64,000 nt of DNA, taken from Pseudoalteromonas gelatinilytica. Lineage in GTDB: Bacteria > Pseudomonadota > Gammaproteobacteria > Enterobacterales > Alteromonadaceae. Made by a program: the position numbers and the translations under genes. The stretch is from positions 186,001 to 250,000 of the forward strand of contig NZ_LRRU01000023.1 of NCBI RefSeq assembly GCF_001641615.1, written 5' to 3'. Each line of letters begins with the position of its first letter. Within the stretch, counting starts at the first letter, position 1. Of the stretch, positions 42,329-50,036 are shown in pieces. Under the pieces are notes generated by a model. The model worked only from the letters and a program-made list of their open reading frames with translations. It searched no databases and was not told where the DNA came from.

Positions 42329-42799
42329 TTAACGCTTAAACTTTGTCTCTAAAATCACTGACGACGTTGTTCGCTCAACGCCATCTAAGTTACCAATGTC
42401 ATCTAATAGGTGGCTTAACTTTTCAAGGTTTTGCGCTTGCACAACGGCAATCAAATCAAATTCACCGCTAATTGCGTAGAGCTGTGAAATAGCATCAATC
42501 TGCTTTAGTTCAAGATTCGTTTTGGTGGTTAGTTTTTGTTTCACTTTAATCGAAACATGCGCCGATACCATTTGGCTCAAATAGGCATCACCATAGTCTA
42601 CGCTATAACCTTTGATCACACCTGTTTCTTCTAATTTCAACATTCGGCTTTGAACTGTTGAGCGCGATAAATTAAGCGCTCTCGCTAGGTCAGAAATACT
42701 CGCACGCGCATTGGTTCTTAAGATAGCTAATAGTTTTTCATCTTGAGAAGTTATCACTTTGACTACTCTTTTCGTTAATTTGCATTTTATTTTAGTCAT
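42329..42799 (-). CDS. Lrp/AsnC-family transcriptional regulator
   Basis: A protein of up to 156 residues. The N-terminal helix-turn-helix (DEKLLAILRTNARASISDLARALNLSRSTVQSRMLKLE in outline) is followed by a RAM-like ligand domain (QLYAISGEFDLIAVVQAQNLEKLSHLLDDI). It is transcribed divergently from astC across about 160 bases, so it probably controls the arginine catabolic operon in response to an amino acid. A GTG at 42757 with AAGAG upstream is an alternative start that gives 142 residues, nearer to the family length. Confidence 0.9.
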   Translation of the reverse strand: MTKIKCKLTKRVVKVITSQDEKLLAILRTNARASISDLARALNLSRSTVQSRMLKLEETGVIKGYSVDYGDAYLSQMVSAHVSIKVKQKLTTKTNLELKQIDAISQLYAISGEFDLIAVVQAQNLEKLSHLLDDIGNLDGVERTTSSVILETKFKR

Positions 42800-42960
42800 T
42801 TTTCACAAAATAGCACTGCAAATTTAAGTTCCTAACCCAGATAATAAGAAAAATAGATAAGAAAAATAATCTCATCGTGCTTAATTAGGCAGGAACGGCT
42901 TAACTGACCTATTTTTTGCAATTTAACTTTTTCATACTAAGCCAGATTTAGGTGCAACAA

Positions 42961-44166
42961 ATGCAAGTAACAAGAGAACTTTTTAACGACGTAATGGTAC
43001 CAAACTACAACCCATCAGAGGTTATTCCTGTTCGCGGTGAAGGCTCACGTGTTTGGGATCAAAACGGTAAAGAATTTATCGATTTTGCAGGTGGTATCGC
43101 TGTTAACTGTTTAGGCCATTGTCACCCAGCGCTTGTCAATGCACTAAAAGAGCAAGGCGAAAAAATTTGGCACTTATCAAACGTAATGACAAATGAGCCT
43201 GCACTGCGCTTAGCTAAAAAATTAACGGACGCTACATTTGCCGATAAAGTGTATTTTGCAAACTCAGGTGCAGAAGCTAACGAAGCAGCATTAAAATTAG
43301 CGCGTCGCTGGGCATTAGATGTACACGGCGAGCAAAAGAACCAAATCATCGCGTTCAACAAAGGTTTCCACGGTCGTACATTCTTCACTGTTACGGTAGG
43401 TGGTCAAGCAGCTTACTCAGATGGTTTCGGTCCTAAGCCTGCTGCAATCGATCACTGTGACTATAACGATTTAGCTGCGTTTGAAGCACTTATCAGCGAC
43501 AACACGTGTGCCGTGATGATGGAGCCATTACAAGGCGAAGGCGGTATCATTTCGCCAACGAACGAATTTATTAAAGGTGTTCGCGCGTTATGTGACAAAC
43601 ACAATGCTTTACTTATTTTTGATGAAGTACAAACAGGTGTTGGCCGTACAGGTGATTTATACGCATACCAAGGTTTAGATGTAACACCAGATATTCTTAC
43701 GACAGCAAAAGCGTTAGGTGGTGGTTTCCCAATCGGTGCGATGATCACAACTGCAAGCATTGCAGAGCATTTAAAAGTAGGCACACATGGTTCAACTTAC
43801 GGTGGTAACCCACTTGCATGTGCTGTAGCAGAAGCGGCTTTTGATACTGTTAATAACGAAGAAGTACTTGCAGGTGTTAAACAGCGTGAACAACTTTTAC
43901 GCGACGGTTTTGCTGCAATCAACGAAAAATACGACGTATTTAGTGAAGTTCGTGGTAAAGGTCTATTATTAGGTGCGGTTCTTAACAGCAAATTTGAAGG
44001 CCGTGCACGCGACTTTCTTGTAGCAAGCACTAAACACGGTTTAATGAGCCTTGTTGCTGGTACAAACGTTGTGCGCTTTACGCCATCTTTAGTTATTCCT
44101 TTAGAGGATATCAAAGAAGGTTTAGCTCGCTTTGAAAAAGCGGTTGCAGACGTTGTAAACGGTTAA
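42961..44166 (+). CDS. astC: Succinylornithine/acetylornithine transaminase
   Basis: A 401-residue class-III PLP aminotransferase. Motifs: VWDQNGKEFIDFAGGIAVNCLGHCHP, FANSGAEANEAALKLAR, LIFDEVQTGVGRTG and the PLP lysine in TTAKALGGGFPIGA. ArgD and AstC cannot be told apart from sequence alone, but the following astA and astD genes support the catabolic role, possibly alongside biosynthesis. The ATG at 42961 has TAGGT upstream; GTG 42952 is in frame but lies inside that site. Confidence 0.93.
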   Translation: MQVTRELFNDVMVPNYNPSEVIPVRGEGSRVWDQNGKEFIDFAGGIAVNCLGHCHPALVNALKEQGEKIWHLSNVMTNEPALRLAKKLTDATFADKVYFANSGAEANEAALKLARRWALDVHGEQKNQIIAFNKGFHGRTFFTVTVGGQAAYSDGFGPKPAAIDHCDYNDLAAFEALISDNTCAVMMEPLQGEGGIISPTNEFIKGVRALCDKHNALLIFDEVQTGVGRTGDLYAYQGLDVTPDILTTAKALGGGFPIGAMITTASIAEHLKVGTHGSTYGGNPLACAVAEAAFDTVNNEEVLAGVKQREQLLRDGFAAINEKYDVFSEVRGKGLLLGAVLNSKFEGRARDFLVASTKHGLMSLVAGTNVVRFTPSLVIPLEDIKEGLARFEKAVADVVNG

Positions 44167-44173
44167 TCCTAGT

Positions 44174-44198
44174 TGGCGCATGCTATAGGTATGCGCCA
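44174..44198. other. Hairpin in the astC-astA gap
   Basis: TGGCGCAT (44174-44181) pairs perfectly with ATGCGCCA (44191-44198) around a nine-base loop. No T tract follows, and the astA ribosome-binding site GGAG starts three bases later. It could be a processing or stabilising structure, not a terminator. Confidence 0.6.
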
Positions 44199-44212
44199 TT
44201 GGAGTGCAATTA

Positions 44213-45247
44213 ATGCAAGTATTACGTCCTATAACAGCAAATGATTTTGCCGCGTTAAAGCAAATTGCAATGGAATCCGGGCATGGTTTTACCTCGTTAC
44301 CGGTCGACGACAATTTACTACAAGAAAAAATTGAACGCGCTGAACGCAGTTTTGCAAAAGACATTAATAAACCACAAGACGAAACCTACTTATTTGTTTT
44401 AGAAGACAGTAAAACAGGTGACGTAATTGGCACAACCGCTATTGAAGCTGCCGTGGGTATGTCGGTTCCTTTGTACCATTACCACCTTGGTAAAACTGTT
44501 CACCATTCACCTACTCTCAACGTATATAACACTGTTGATATTCTGAGTATGTGTAATGACTACACAGGTTGCTCTGAAATTTGTACCTTGTTCTTAAGGG
44601 AGCAAAATCGCAAAGGCTTAACAGGTCGCTTTTTATCACGATCACGTTTTCTATTTATGGCTCAGCACAGTGAACGCTTTGCTGACACCATCATCGCAGA
44701 AATGCGTGGTGTGAGTGATGAAGACGGTCATTCGCCTTTCTGGCAGTGGTTACAAGAGCACTTTTTTAGTATTGAGTTCCCACAGGCTGACCATTTAGTT
44801 GGTTTAGGCGATAAAGTCTTCATCAGCGAGTTAATGCCTAAGTACCCTATTTATGCCAACTTACTGAGCAAAAAAGCCCAAGCTGTGATTGGTAAGGTTC
44901 ATGAAAAAACCAAGCCTGCACTTAAACTCTTAGAAAAAGAAGGGTTTGAGCACCGTGGTTATGTTGACCTCTTCGATGCAGGGCCTACTGTTGAAGCAAA
45001 ACTTGGCAATATTCGCAGTGTTCGTGAGTCACAAGTGTGCCCTATCAGCATTGGTGAGCTTGCGCATATCAATGAGCAGAGCTCAGATACATTAGCTATC
45101 TGCAACCAAGGCGTGAATGACTTTAGAGCAACATTCACCAAACATGCTCACTATAACCACGCTAAGCACACGTTAATCGTCAGCCAAGAAGTGGCAGATG
45201 CACTTAAATTAAAACAAGGGGATGCAGCACGGTTCTTCCGTTTGTAA
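44213..45247 (+). CDS. astA: Arginine N-succinyltransferase
   Basis: A 344-residue acyltransferase that transfers succinyl from succinyl-CoA to arginine, step one of the AST pathway. The start VLRPITANDFAALKQIAMESGHGFTSLP, the SRSRFLFMAQHSERFADTIIAEMRG segment and SPFWQWLQEHFFSIEFPQAD are characteristic of AstA/AruF. The ATG at 44213 is chosen: GGAG lies eight bases upstream, whereas the GTG at 44204 overlaps that site. The astD gene follows after 18 bases. Confidence 0.95.
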   Translation: MQVLRPITANDFAALKQIAMESGHGFTSLPVDDNLLQEKIERAERSFAKDINKPQDETYLFVLEDSKTGDVIGTTAIEAAVGMSVPLYHYHLGKTVHHSPTLNVYNTVDILSMCNDYTGCSEICTLFLREQNRKGLTGRFLSRSRFLFMAQHSERFADTIIAEMRGVSDEDGHSPFWQWLQEHFFSIEFPQADHLVGLGDKVFISELMPKYPIYANLLSKKAQAVIGKVHEKTKPALKLLEKEGFEHRGYVDLFDAGPTVEAKLGNIRSVRESQVCPISIGELAHINEQSSDTLAICNQGVNDFRATFTKHAHYNHAKHTLIVSQEVADALKLKQGDAARFFRL

Positions 45248-45265
45248 CCACTTAAGGAGTTTAAA

Positions 45266-46738
45266 ATGAGTGTAACAACTCAACTTATTGCTAACCAATG
45301 GCAAGCAGGCCTTGGTCATGATTTTAGTTCAATCAACCCAAGTAATGGCGAGGTTGTTTGGCAAGGTAAAACAGCCACTGCTGAACAAGTCGCTGATGCA
45401 ATCAAAGCTGCTCGCAGTGCTCAGCTTGGCTGGGCTGATATGGCCCTTGAAGAGCGTATCGTTATTCTTGAAAACTTTGCAGCAGAGCTTAAAGAGCACA
45501 GCGAAGAGTTTGCAACGATTATCGCCCGTGAAACAGGTAAACCACTTTGGGAAACACGTACCGAAGTAGGCGCAATGACAGGTAAGATTGCCATTTCAAT
45601 TAAAGCCTATCACGAACGTACTGGGACCACAGAAAACCCAATGCCGGGCGCAAAAGCGTTTATTCGTCACAAGCCACATGGCGTTGTTGCCGTATTTGGC
45701 CCTTACAATTTCCCAGGTCACTTACCAAATGGCCATATTGTGCCTGCTATTTTAGCGGGTAATACGGTTGTATTTAAGCCATCAGAACTGACGCCTCATG
45801 TTGCTGAGTTCACTTTAAAACTTTGGCTAAAAGCAGGCTTACCAGCCGGTGTCATTAACCTTGTACAAGGTGAAGTAGACACAGGTATTGCTTTGGCCTC
45901 TCACCAAGATATTGATGGCTTATTCTTTACGGGTAGCTCAAATACAGGTCACCTATTACATAAGCAATTTGCAGGTCATCCAGGTAAAATCTTAGCGCTG
46001 GAAATGGGTGGTAATAATCCACTGATCGTAAAAGATGTCGCAGATGTAAGTGCGGCTGTTCACGACATTATCCAGTCTGGTTTCATTACGTCTGGCCAAC
46101 GTTGTACCTGTTCTCGTCGTTTATTCATCGAGAACTCGGCAAATGGTGATGCAATTTTAGAAAAATTAATTGCTGCAACAAAAAACATCAAAGTAGCCGA
46201 CAGCTTTAGCGAAGATCAACCATTTATGGGGGCAATGATCAGCGAAAAAGCAGCACTAGGTATGGTTGCAGCTCAGCAGCAGTTACTTGATATGGGAGCT
46301 ACTTCTCTTGTTGAGCTTAAACATCTTGAGCCGGGTACAGGTTTTGTAAGCCCAGGTATTATTGATGTAACCGCTGTTAAAGACATGCCTGATGAAGAGC
46401 ACTTTGGTCCTCTTATCAAGGTTTACCGTTATACAGATTTCGATAGCGCGATTAATGAAGCAAATAACACCTCTTTTGGTTTATCTGCTGGTTTATTAAG
46501 TGATGATAGTAATGACTACCAGCATTTCTTAAAACGTATTCGTGCCGGTATTGTTAACTGGAACCGACCAATTACAGGCGCATCAAGCGCTGCACCGTTT
46601 GGTGGTATTGGTGCTAGTGGTAACCACAGAGCGAGCGCTTATTACGCAGCTGACTACTGTGCATACCCTGTTGCTTCTGTTGAAGCCGATAAAGTTAACT
46701 TACCACAGACCCTTGCGCCGGGCTTAATTATTGAATAA
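45266..46738 (+). CDS. astD: N-succinylglutamate 5-semialdehyde dehydrogenase
   Basis: A 490-residue NAD-dependent aldehyde dehydrogenase. Key elements: VFGPYNFPGHLPNGH, KPSELTPHVAE, FTGSSNTGHLLHKQF, catalytic Glu in LALEMGGNNPLIV and catalytic Cys in TSGQRCTCSRRL. The double Gly-Asn-Asn and the SRRL segment fit AstD/AruD. It oxidises succinylglutamate semialdehyde, the product of AstC. AAGGAG precedes the ATG. Confidence 0.95.
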   Translation: MSVTTQLIANQWQAGLGHDFSSINPSNGEVVWQGKTATAEQVADAIKAARSAQLGWADMALEERIVILENFAAELKEHSEEFATIIARETGKPLWETRTEVGAMTGKIAISIKAYHERTGTTENPMPGAKAFIRHKPHGVVAVFGPYNFPGHLPNGHIVPAILAGNTVVFKPSELTPHVAEFTLKLWLKAGLPAGVINLVQGEVDTGIALASHQDIDGLFFTGSSNTGHLLHKQFAGHPGKILALEMGGNNPLIVKDVADVSAAVHDIIQSGFITSGQRCTCSRRLFIENSANGDAILEKLIAATKNIKVADSFSEDQPFMGAMISEKAALGMVAAQQQLLDMGATSLVELKHLEPGTGFVSPGIIDVTAVKDMPDEEHFGPLIKVYRYTDFDSAINEANNTSFGLSAGLLSDDSNDYQHFLKRIRAGIVNWNRPITGASSAAPFGGIGASGNHRASAYYAADYCAYPVASVEADKVNLPQTLAPGLIIE

Positions 46739-46744
46739 TTGTTT

Positions 46745-46759
46745 GGCGGCCTCGCCGCC
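46745..46759. other. GC-rich hairpin in the astD-DUF1338 gap
   Basis: GGCGGC (46745-46750), a three-base loop and GCCGCC (46754-46759), beginning seven bases after the astD stop. The following TTAATT is a poor T tract, so partial termination or 3' protection are both possible. Confidence 0.6.
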
Positions 46760-46778
46760 TTAATTGAAGGAATTAAAC

Positions 46779-47582
46779 ATGCACACAGATGTAAACGCCC
46801 TATTTGAAAACCTATGGGACAACTATTTATCAGTTACGCCATCGGCAGTAAAAGTACATGAGTTACTTGGCTCTACACAACAAGATGACGTGATCAACGA
46901 TCACATCGCTTTACGTACTTTTAACCATGAAAAAATCGGTTTAGAAAAACTAGCTGCGCACTTTTTAGCAGTTGGTTACAAAGAATGCGGCGAGTACCAC
47001 TTCGAAGCGAAAAAACTATACGCTAAGCACTTCGAACACTCAGATCCTAAGCAACCTAAAGTTTTCATTTCTGAATTACTTGTTGAGCAATGCTCAGAAG
47101 AATTACAAGCTATCGTTAATGACATGGTTGATCAGATTGACGAAGACGCTGTAACAGCGGATAATTTCCTCTATTCAGGTACGCACTGGCAAGTAAGCTC
47201 AGACACCTACAAAAAGCTGCTTGCAGAAAGCGAATACGCAGCATGGATGTCAGCATGGGGTTACCGTGCTAATCACTTTACCGTGAGCATCAATGAATTA
47301 GCAAAATTCGATGATATCGAAAGTGTAAACCAAGCACTTAAAGATGCGGGTTTTGCGCTAAATACATCTGGCGGCGAAATCAAAGGTTCACCAGAAGTAT
47401 TACTTGAGCAATCTTCAACCCTTGCTGATGACAGCGAAGTTGAATTTAGTGATGGTGTTGTTGCCGTACCGAGTTGTTTTTATGAGTTCGCTCTGCGTTA
47501 CGCAAAACCAGATGGCGAGCTATACACAGGTTTTGTGGCAGCATCAGCTGACAAAATTTTTGAGAGCACCAATGCTCGCTAA
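46779..47582 (+). CDS. DUF1338 family putative metal-dependent dioxygenase/decarboxylase (short form)
   Basis: A 267-residue protein of the DUF1338 (HglS/YdcJ) family, whose longer Pseudomonas member converts 2-oxoadipate to 2-hydroxyglutarate with iron in a VOC fold. The putative metal ligands are visible as His42 (NDHIALRTF), His166 (RANHFTVSI) and Glu236 (CFYEFALRY). It is much shorter than HglS (about 460), so the substrate may differ. Position inside the ast operon suggests action on a 2-oxo acid or glutamate-side product. The ATG at 46779 has AAGG eight bases upstream. Confidence 0.87.
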   Translation: MHTDVNALFENLWDNYLSVTPSAVKVHELLGSTQQDDVINDHIALRTFNHEKIGLEKLAAHFLAVGYKECGEYHFEAKKLYAKHFEHSDPKQPKVFISELLVEQCSEELQAIVNDMVDQIDEDAVTADNFLYSGTHWQVSSDTYKKLLAESEYAAWMSAWGYRANHFTVSINELAKFDDIESVNQALKDAGFALNTSGGEIKGSPEVLLEQSSTLADDSEVEFSDGVVAVPSCFYEFALRYAKPDGELYTGFVAASADKIFESTNAR

Positions 47583-47591
47583 TTAGCACAG

Positions 47592-47623
47592 ACCAATTCG
47601 CTTAACGCAATAAGCGAATTGGT
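47592..47623. repeat. Perfect 12-bp inverted repeat after the DUF1338 gene
   Basis: ACCAATTCGCTT (47592-47603) and AAGCGAATTGGT (47612-47623) enclose an eight-base loop. No T tract follows, and the next gene starts 15 bases later with AAGGA. The arm resembles the element at 26504-26542, suggesting an interspersed palindromic repeat. Confidence 0.7.
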
Positions 47624-47637
47624 ACACAAGGAAATGT

Positions 47638-48468
47638 ATGAGACTAATTGCGTTTATCGTAATTCTTATTACCCTAAACACAGCAACGGCAACAGAAAAA
47701 CCCACGCTTACAATTTTGTCTCATGCATATTTTGCCAGCGAAGCAGATAAACTCAGCATTAACCTCCACCTTGCTGCTGTTATCAATCCAGCCCTTGCTG
47801 ATGAATTCGATATAGACGTCGACTTTACCAATCATGCGCGCTTAATGAAGCGCTTATCAAGTAATGAGGCCAGTTGCACCTTTAACGCAATCAAAACCCC
47901 TGAACGAGCAGAATCCATGGTGTTTTCTAACATACCCACCTATATGCATGTACAGCGTCAAATCTATGCACTTAAAAGCACTTTAGAGTCAGGTTCGGCG
48001 CCTATTTCTGTCACTAAGCTTCTCAAAAACAAAGGTAGTTTTGGCATTATTGGTTCCACCAGCTATCGCGAACTCGATGAGGTTTTTGCTAATAAACAAT
48101 ACAACGTTGCGGCTATTTACGGAGAAAATGCATTTTTACAACTGAGTCGGCTATTACTTAATAAGCGTATTGATTACATTGTTGCATACAAACAAGCACT
48201 TGAAGCGCATATACCTGCCCATGAGTTAAACCAACTCACATCAAGACGAATTGCCGAATATCCTGAATTTATCAATGGCTTTTTTACCTGCAGTAAAACC
48301 GCAGCGGGTTATCGTGCTATTGCACTTATCAATGATTATATGAAAAGTGCTGAGATGGCCGCCTATATTCAGCAACTACACAGCAAAAGTAATCACCCTG
48401 ATGATGCAAAAGCCATGCTCAACATTTATACACAAAGCTATGGAATTCGCTTTGAAAACAGTGACTAA
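47638..48468 (+). CDS. Orphan periplasmic solute-binding-like protein
   Basis: A 276-residue exported protein with a signal peptide (LIAFIVILITLNTATA). The rest follows a type-3 amino-acid-binding-like pattern (TLTILSHAYF, FTNHARLMKRLSSNEASCTFNAIKTPERA, GSFGIIGSTSYRELDEVF, INDYMKSAEMAAYIQQ). No permease or ATPase is adjacent. It is probably the last gene of the ast/DUF1338 transcript (AAGGA before ATG). It could bind arginine or a related ligand for sensing, which is inference. Confidence 0.72.
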   Translation: MRLIAFIVILITLNTATATEKPTLTILSHAYFASEADKLSINLHLAAVINPALADEFDIDVDFTNHARLMKRLSSNEASCTFNAIKTPERAESMVFSNIPTYMHVQRQIYALKSTLESGSAPISVTKLLKNKGSFGIIGSTSYRELDEVFANKQYNVAAIYGENAFLQLSRLLLNKRIDYIVAYKQALEAHIPAHELNQLTSRRIAEYPEFINGFFTCSKTAAGYRAIALINDYMKSAEMAAYIQQLHSKSNHPDDAKAMLNIYTQSYGIRFENSD

Positions 48469-48640
48469 GCCAACTCGATTTGCTGTACAAAAATAACTCG
48501 AAATATTATGAAAAAATACTTGCGTAAATAAAAAAGCAGATCTATTATCTCGCCGCTTCTTGATGATAGCCAATCCGAGTACATTACAAACCCTGTTTGT
48601 AGCAAGGCGATAGAGCAACTATCCAAGAGTGTATTTGATT

Positions 48641-48658
48641 GCACAGAACATACTGTGC
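48641..48658. promoter_or_regulatory. Perfect palindrome upstream of the decarboxylase gene (possible operator)
   Basis: GCACAG (48641-48646), six bases, CTGTGC (48653-48658), about 70 bases before the decarboxylase ATG at 48729. The symmetry suits a dimeric repressor site, but no regulator is identified. The rest of the 260-base gap shows no other clear signal. Confidence 0.4.
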
Positions 48659-48728
48659 GCTTAATAACACTCAACTGACTCGGACTTCCATTTTTTTCCG
48701 AGCAGTTGCTTAATTGCCGGAGAGTAAA

Positions 48729-49946
48729 ATGGCTATTTCAACACTTACACAAGACTTAACAATCAAAGTACCTGCAGCATCGGTTGCTGCAAACGAACCA
48801 GTAGCACAACCTTCAAACCAATTTATTGAACAACTCGTTGCACAACATGGCGCGCCATTAATGGTGCTTGATTGTGAATCAGTTCGTCATCAATACCGTG
48901 CATTAAGCCGTGCTTTACCTGGCGTTGCTTTACACTTTGCCTTAAAACCACTTCCTCATCCAGCGGTTGTTCGTACGCTTTTAGAAGAAGGTGCCAGCTT
49001 TGATTTAGCAACCAGCGGTGAAGTTGACTTAGTCGCCAGCCAAGGCGTACCCAGTGATCGTACGATTCACACGCACCCAATCAAACGTGATCGTGATATT
49101 CGTGATGCACTTGAATACGGTTGTAATGTGTTTGTGGTTGATAACATCAACGAATTAGAAAAGTTCATTGCATACAAAGAGCAGGTTGAGTTACTTGTTC
49201 GCTTAAGTTTTCGTAATGCGGAAGCATTCGCTGATTTATCGAAAAAATTTGGTTGTAGCCCAGCAATGGCTATTGAAATCATTAGCTATGCGCAACAATT
49301 AGGTATTCGTATCAAAGGGTTGTCGTTCCATGTTGGCTCGCAAACAGCAAGCCCAGCTAAATATGTCACTGCCATTGCTGCATGTAATCAAGTGATTAAC
49401 CACGTAGCCGCATTAGGATTACCTGCGCTTAGTACGCTTGATATCGGCGGTGGTTTCCCTGTGCCTTACAACAAAGACGTGCTGCCAATTGAAGAATTTT
49501 GTGCACCGATTAATGATGCCTTAGCACAGTTACCAGAGACAGTTCGCGTAATTGCTGAACCAGGTCGCTTTATTGTAGCCAGTGCTGTAACCAGCGTTGC
49601 ATCGGTAATGGGTCAAGCAGTACGTGATGGCAAGCCTTGGTACTATTTAGATGATGGAATTTACGGCTCTTTCAGTGGTTTATTGTTCGATGAAGCTTCA
49701 TACCCTATCGACTCGTTCAAGCAATCAAACGAACGTGTTGAGTCAGTATTAGCAGGCCCGACTTGCGATAGCATCGACGTAGTAAGTGAGTCAATTATGC
49801 TACCAAAATTAAACAATGGTGATTTAATCATCAGCCGTATGATGGGTGCTTACACATTAGCAACCGCAACAGATTTTAACTTCTTCAAACGTGCAGAAGT
49901 TATCGTACTGAATGATGTAGTGCAGGTTGACGCACTCACCGGTTAA
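48729..49946 (+). CDS. Fold-III PLP ornithine/lysine decarboxylase
   Basis: A 405-residue enzyme of the alanine-racemase-fold decarboxylases. The PLP lysine lies in HFALKPLPHPAV, the phosphate-binding loop is LDIGGGFPVPY, EPGRFIV follows, and GPTCDSIDVV carries the active-site Cys and Asp typical of eukaryote-like ODC and bacterial lysine/ornithine decarboxylases, not of DapF-linked LysA. It produces putrescine or cadaverine. The ATG at 48729 with GGAG upstream is chosen over a TTG at 48714. A polyamine outlet next to arginine catabolism is coherent. Confidence 0.9.
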   Translation: MAISTLTQDLTIKVPAASVAANEPVAQPSNQFIEQLVAQHGAPLMVLDCESVRHQYRALSRALPGVALHFALKPLPHPAVVRTLLEEGASFDLATSGEVDLVASQGVPSDRTIHTHPIKRDRDIRDALEYGCNVFVVDNINELEKFIAYKEQVELLVRLSFRNAEAFADLSKKFGCSPAMAIEIISYAQQLGIRIKGLSFHVGSQTASPAKYVTAIAACNQVINHVAALGLPALSTLDIGGGFPVPYNKDVLPIEEFCAPINDALAQLPETVRVIAEPGRFIVASAVTSVASVMGQAVRDGKPWYYLDDGIYGSFSGLLFDEASYPIDSFKQSNERVESVLAGPTCDSIDVVSESIMLPKLNNGDLIISRMMGAYTLATATDFNFFKRAEVIVLNDVVQVDALTG

Positions 49947-49992
49947 TCGTTTCCTCGACTAAAAGCATGTAAGGCAACATGCTTTAACTCTT

Positions 49993-50026
49993 AAAATGCA
50001 GCTGCTCATTCCAGCTGCATTTTTTT
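49993..50026 (+). terminator. Intrinsic terminator of the decarboxylase gene
   Basis: AAAATGCAGCTG pairs with CAGCTGCATTTT around a seven-base loop and ends in a T run. A second hairpin, AAAGCATG (49962-49969) with CATGCTTT (49978-49985), precedes it. The opposite strand has only a short T run, so it may act partially for the convergent DUF1704 gene. Confidence 0.88.
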
Positions 50027-50036
50027 ATATATTTAT

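Noticed and set aside
43461..44114. Long antisense frames within astC
   Set aside because: Mirror frames of a well-supported aminotransferase gene, with no independent signals.
48641..48658. LexA (SOS) box
   Set aside because: The palindrome has ACAG to the left and CTGT to the right, the opposite order of the gammaproteobacterial CTGT-N8-ACAG box, and the spacing is wrong.
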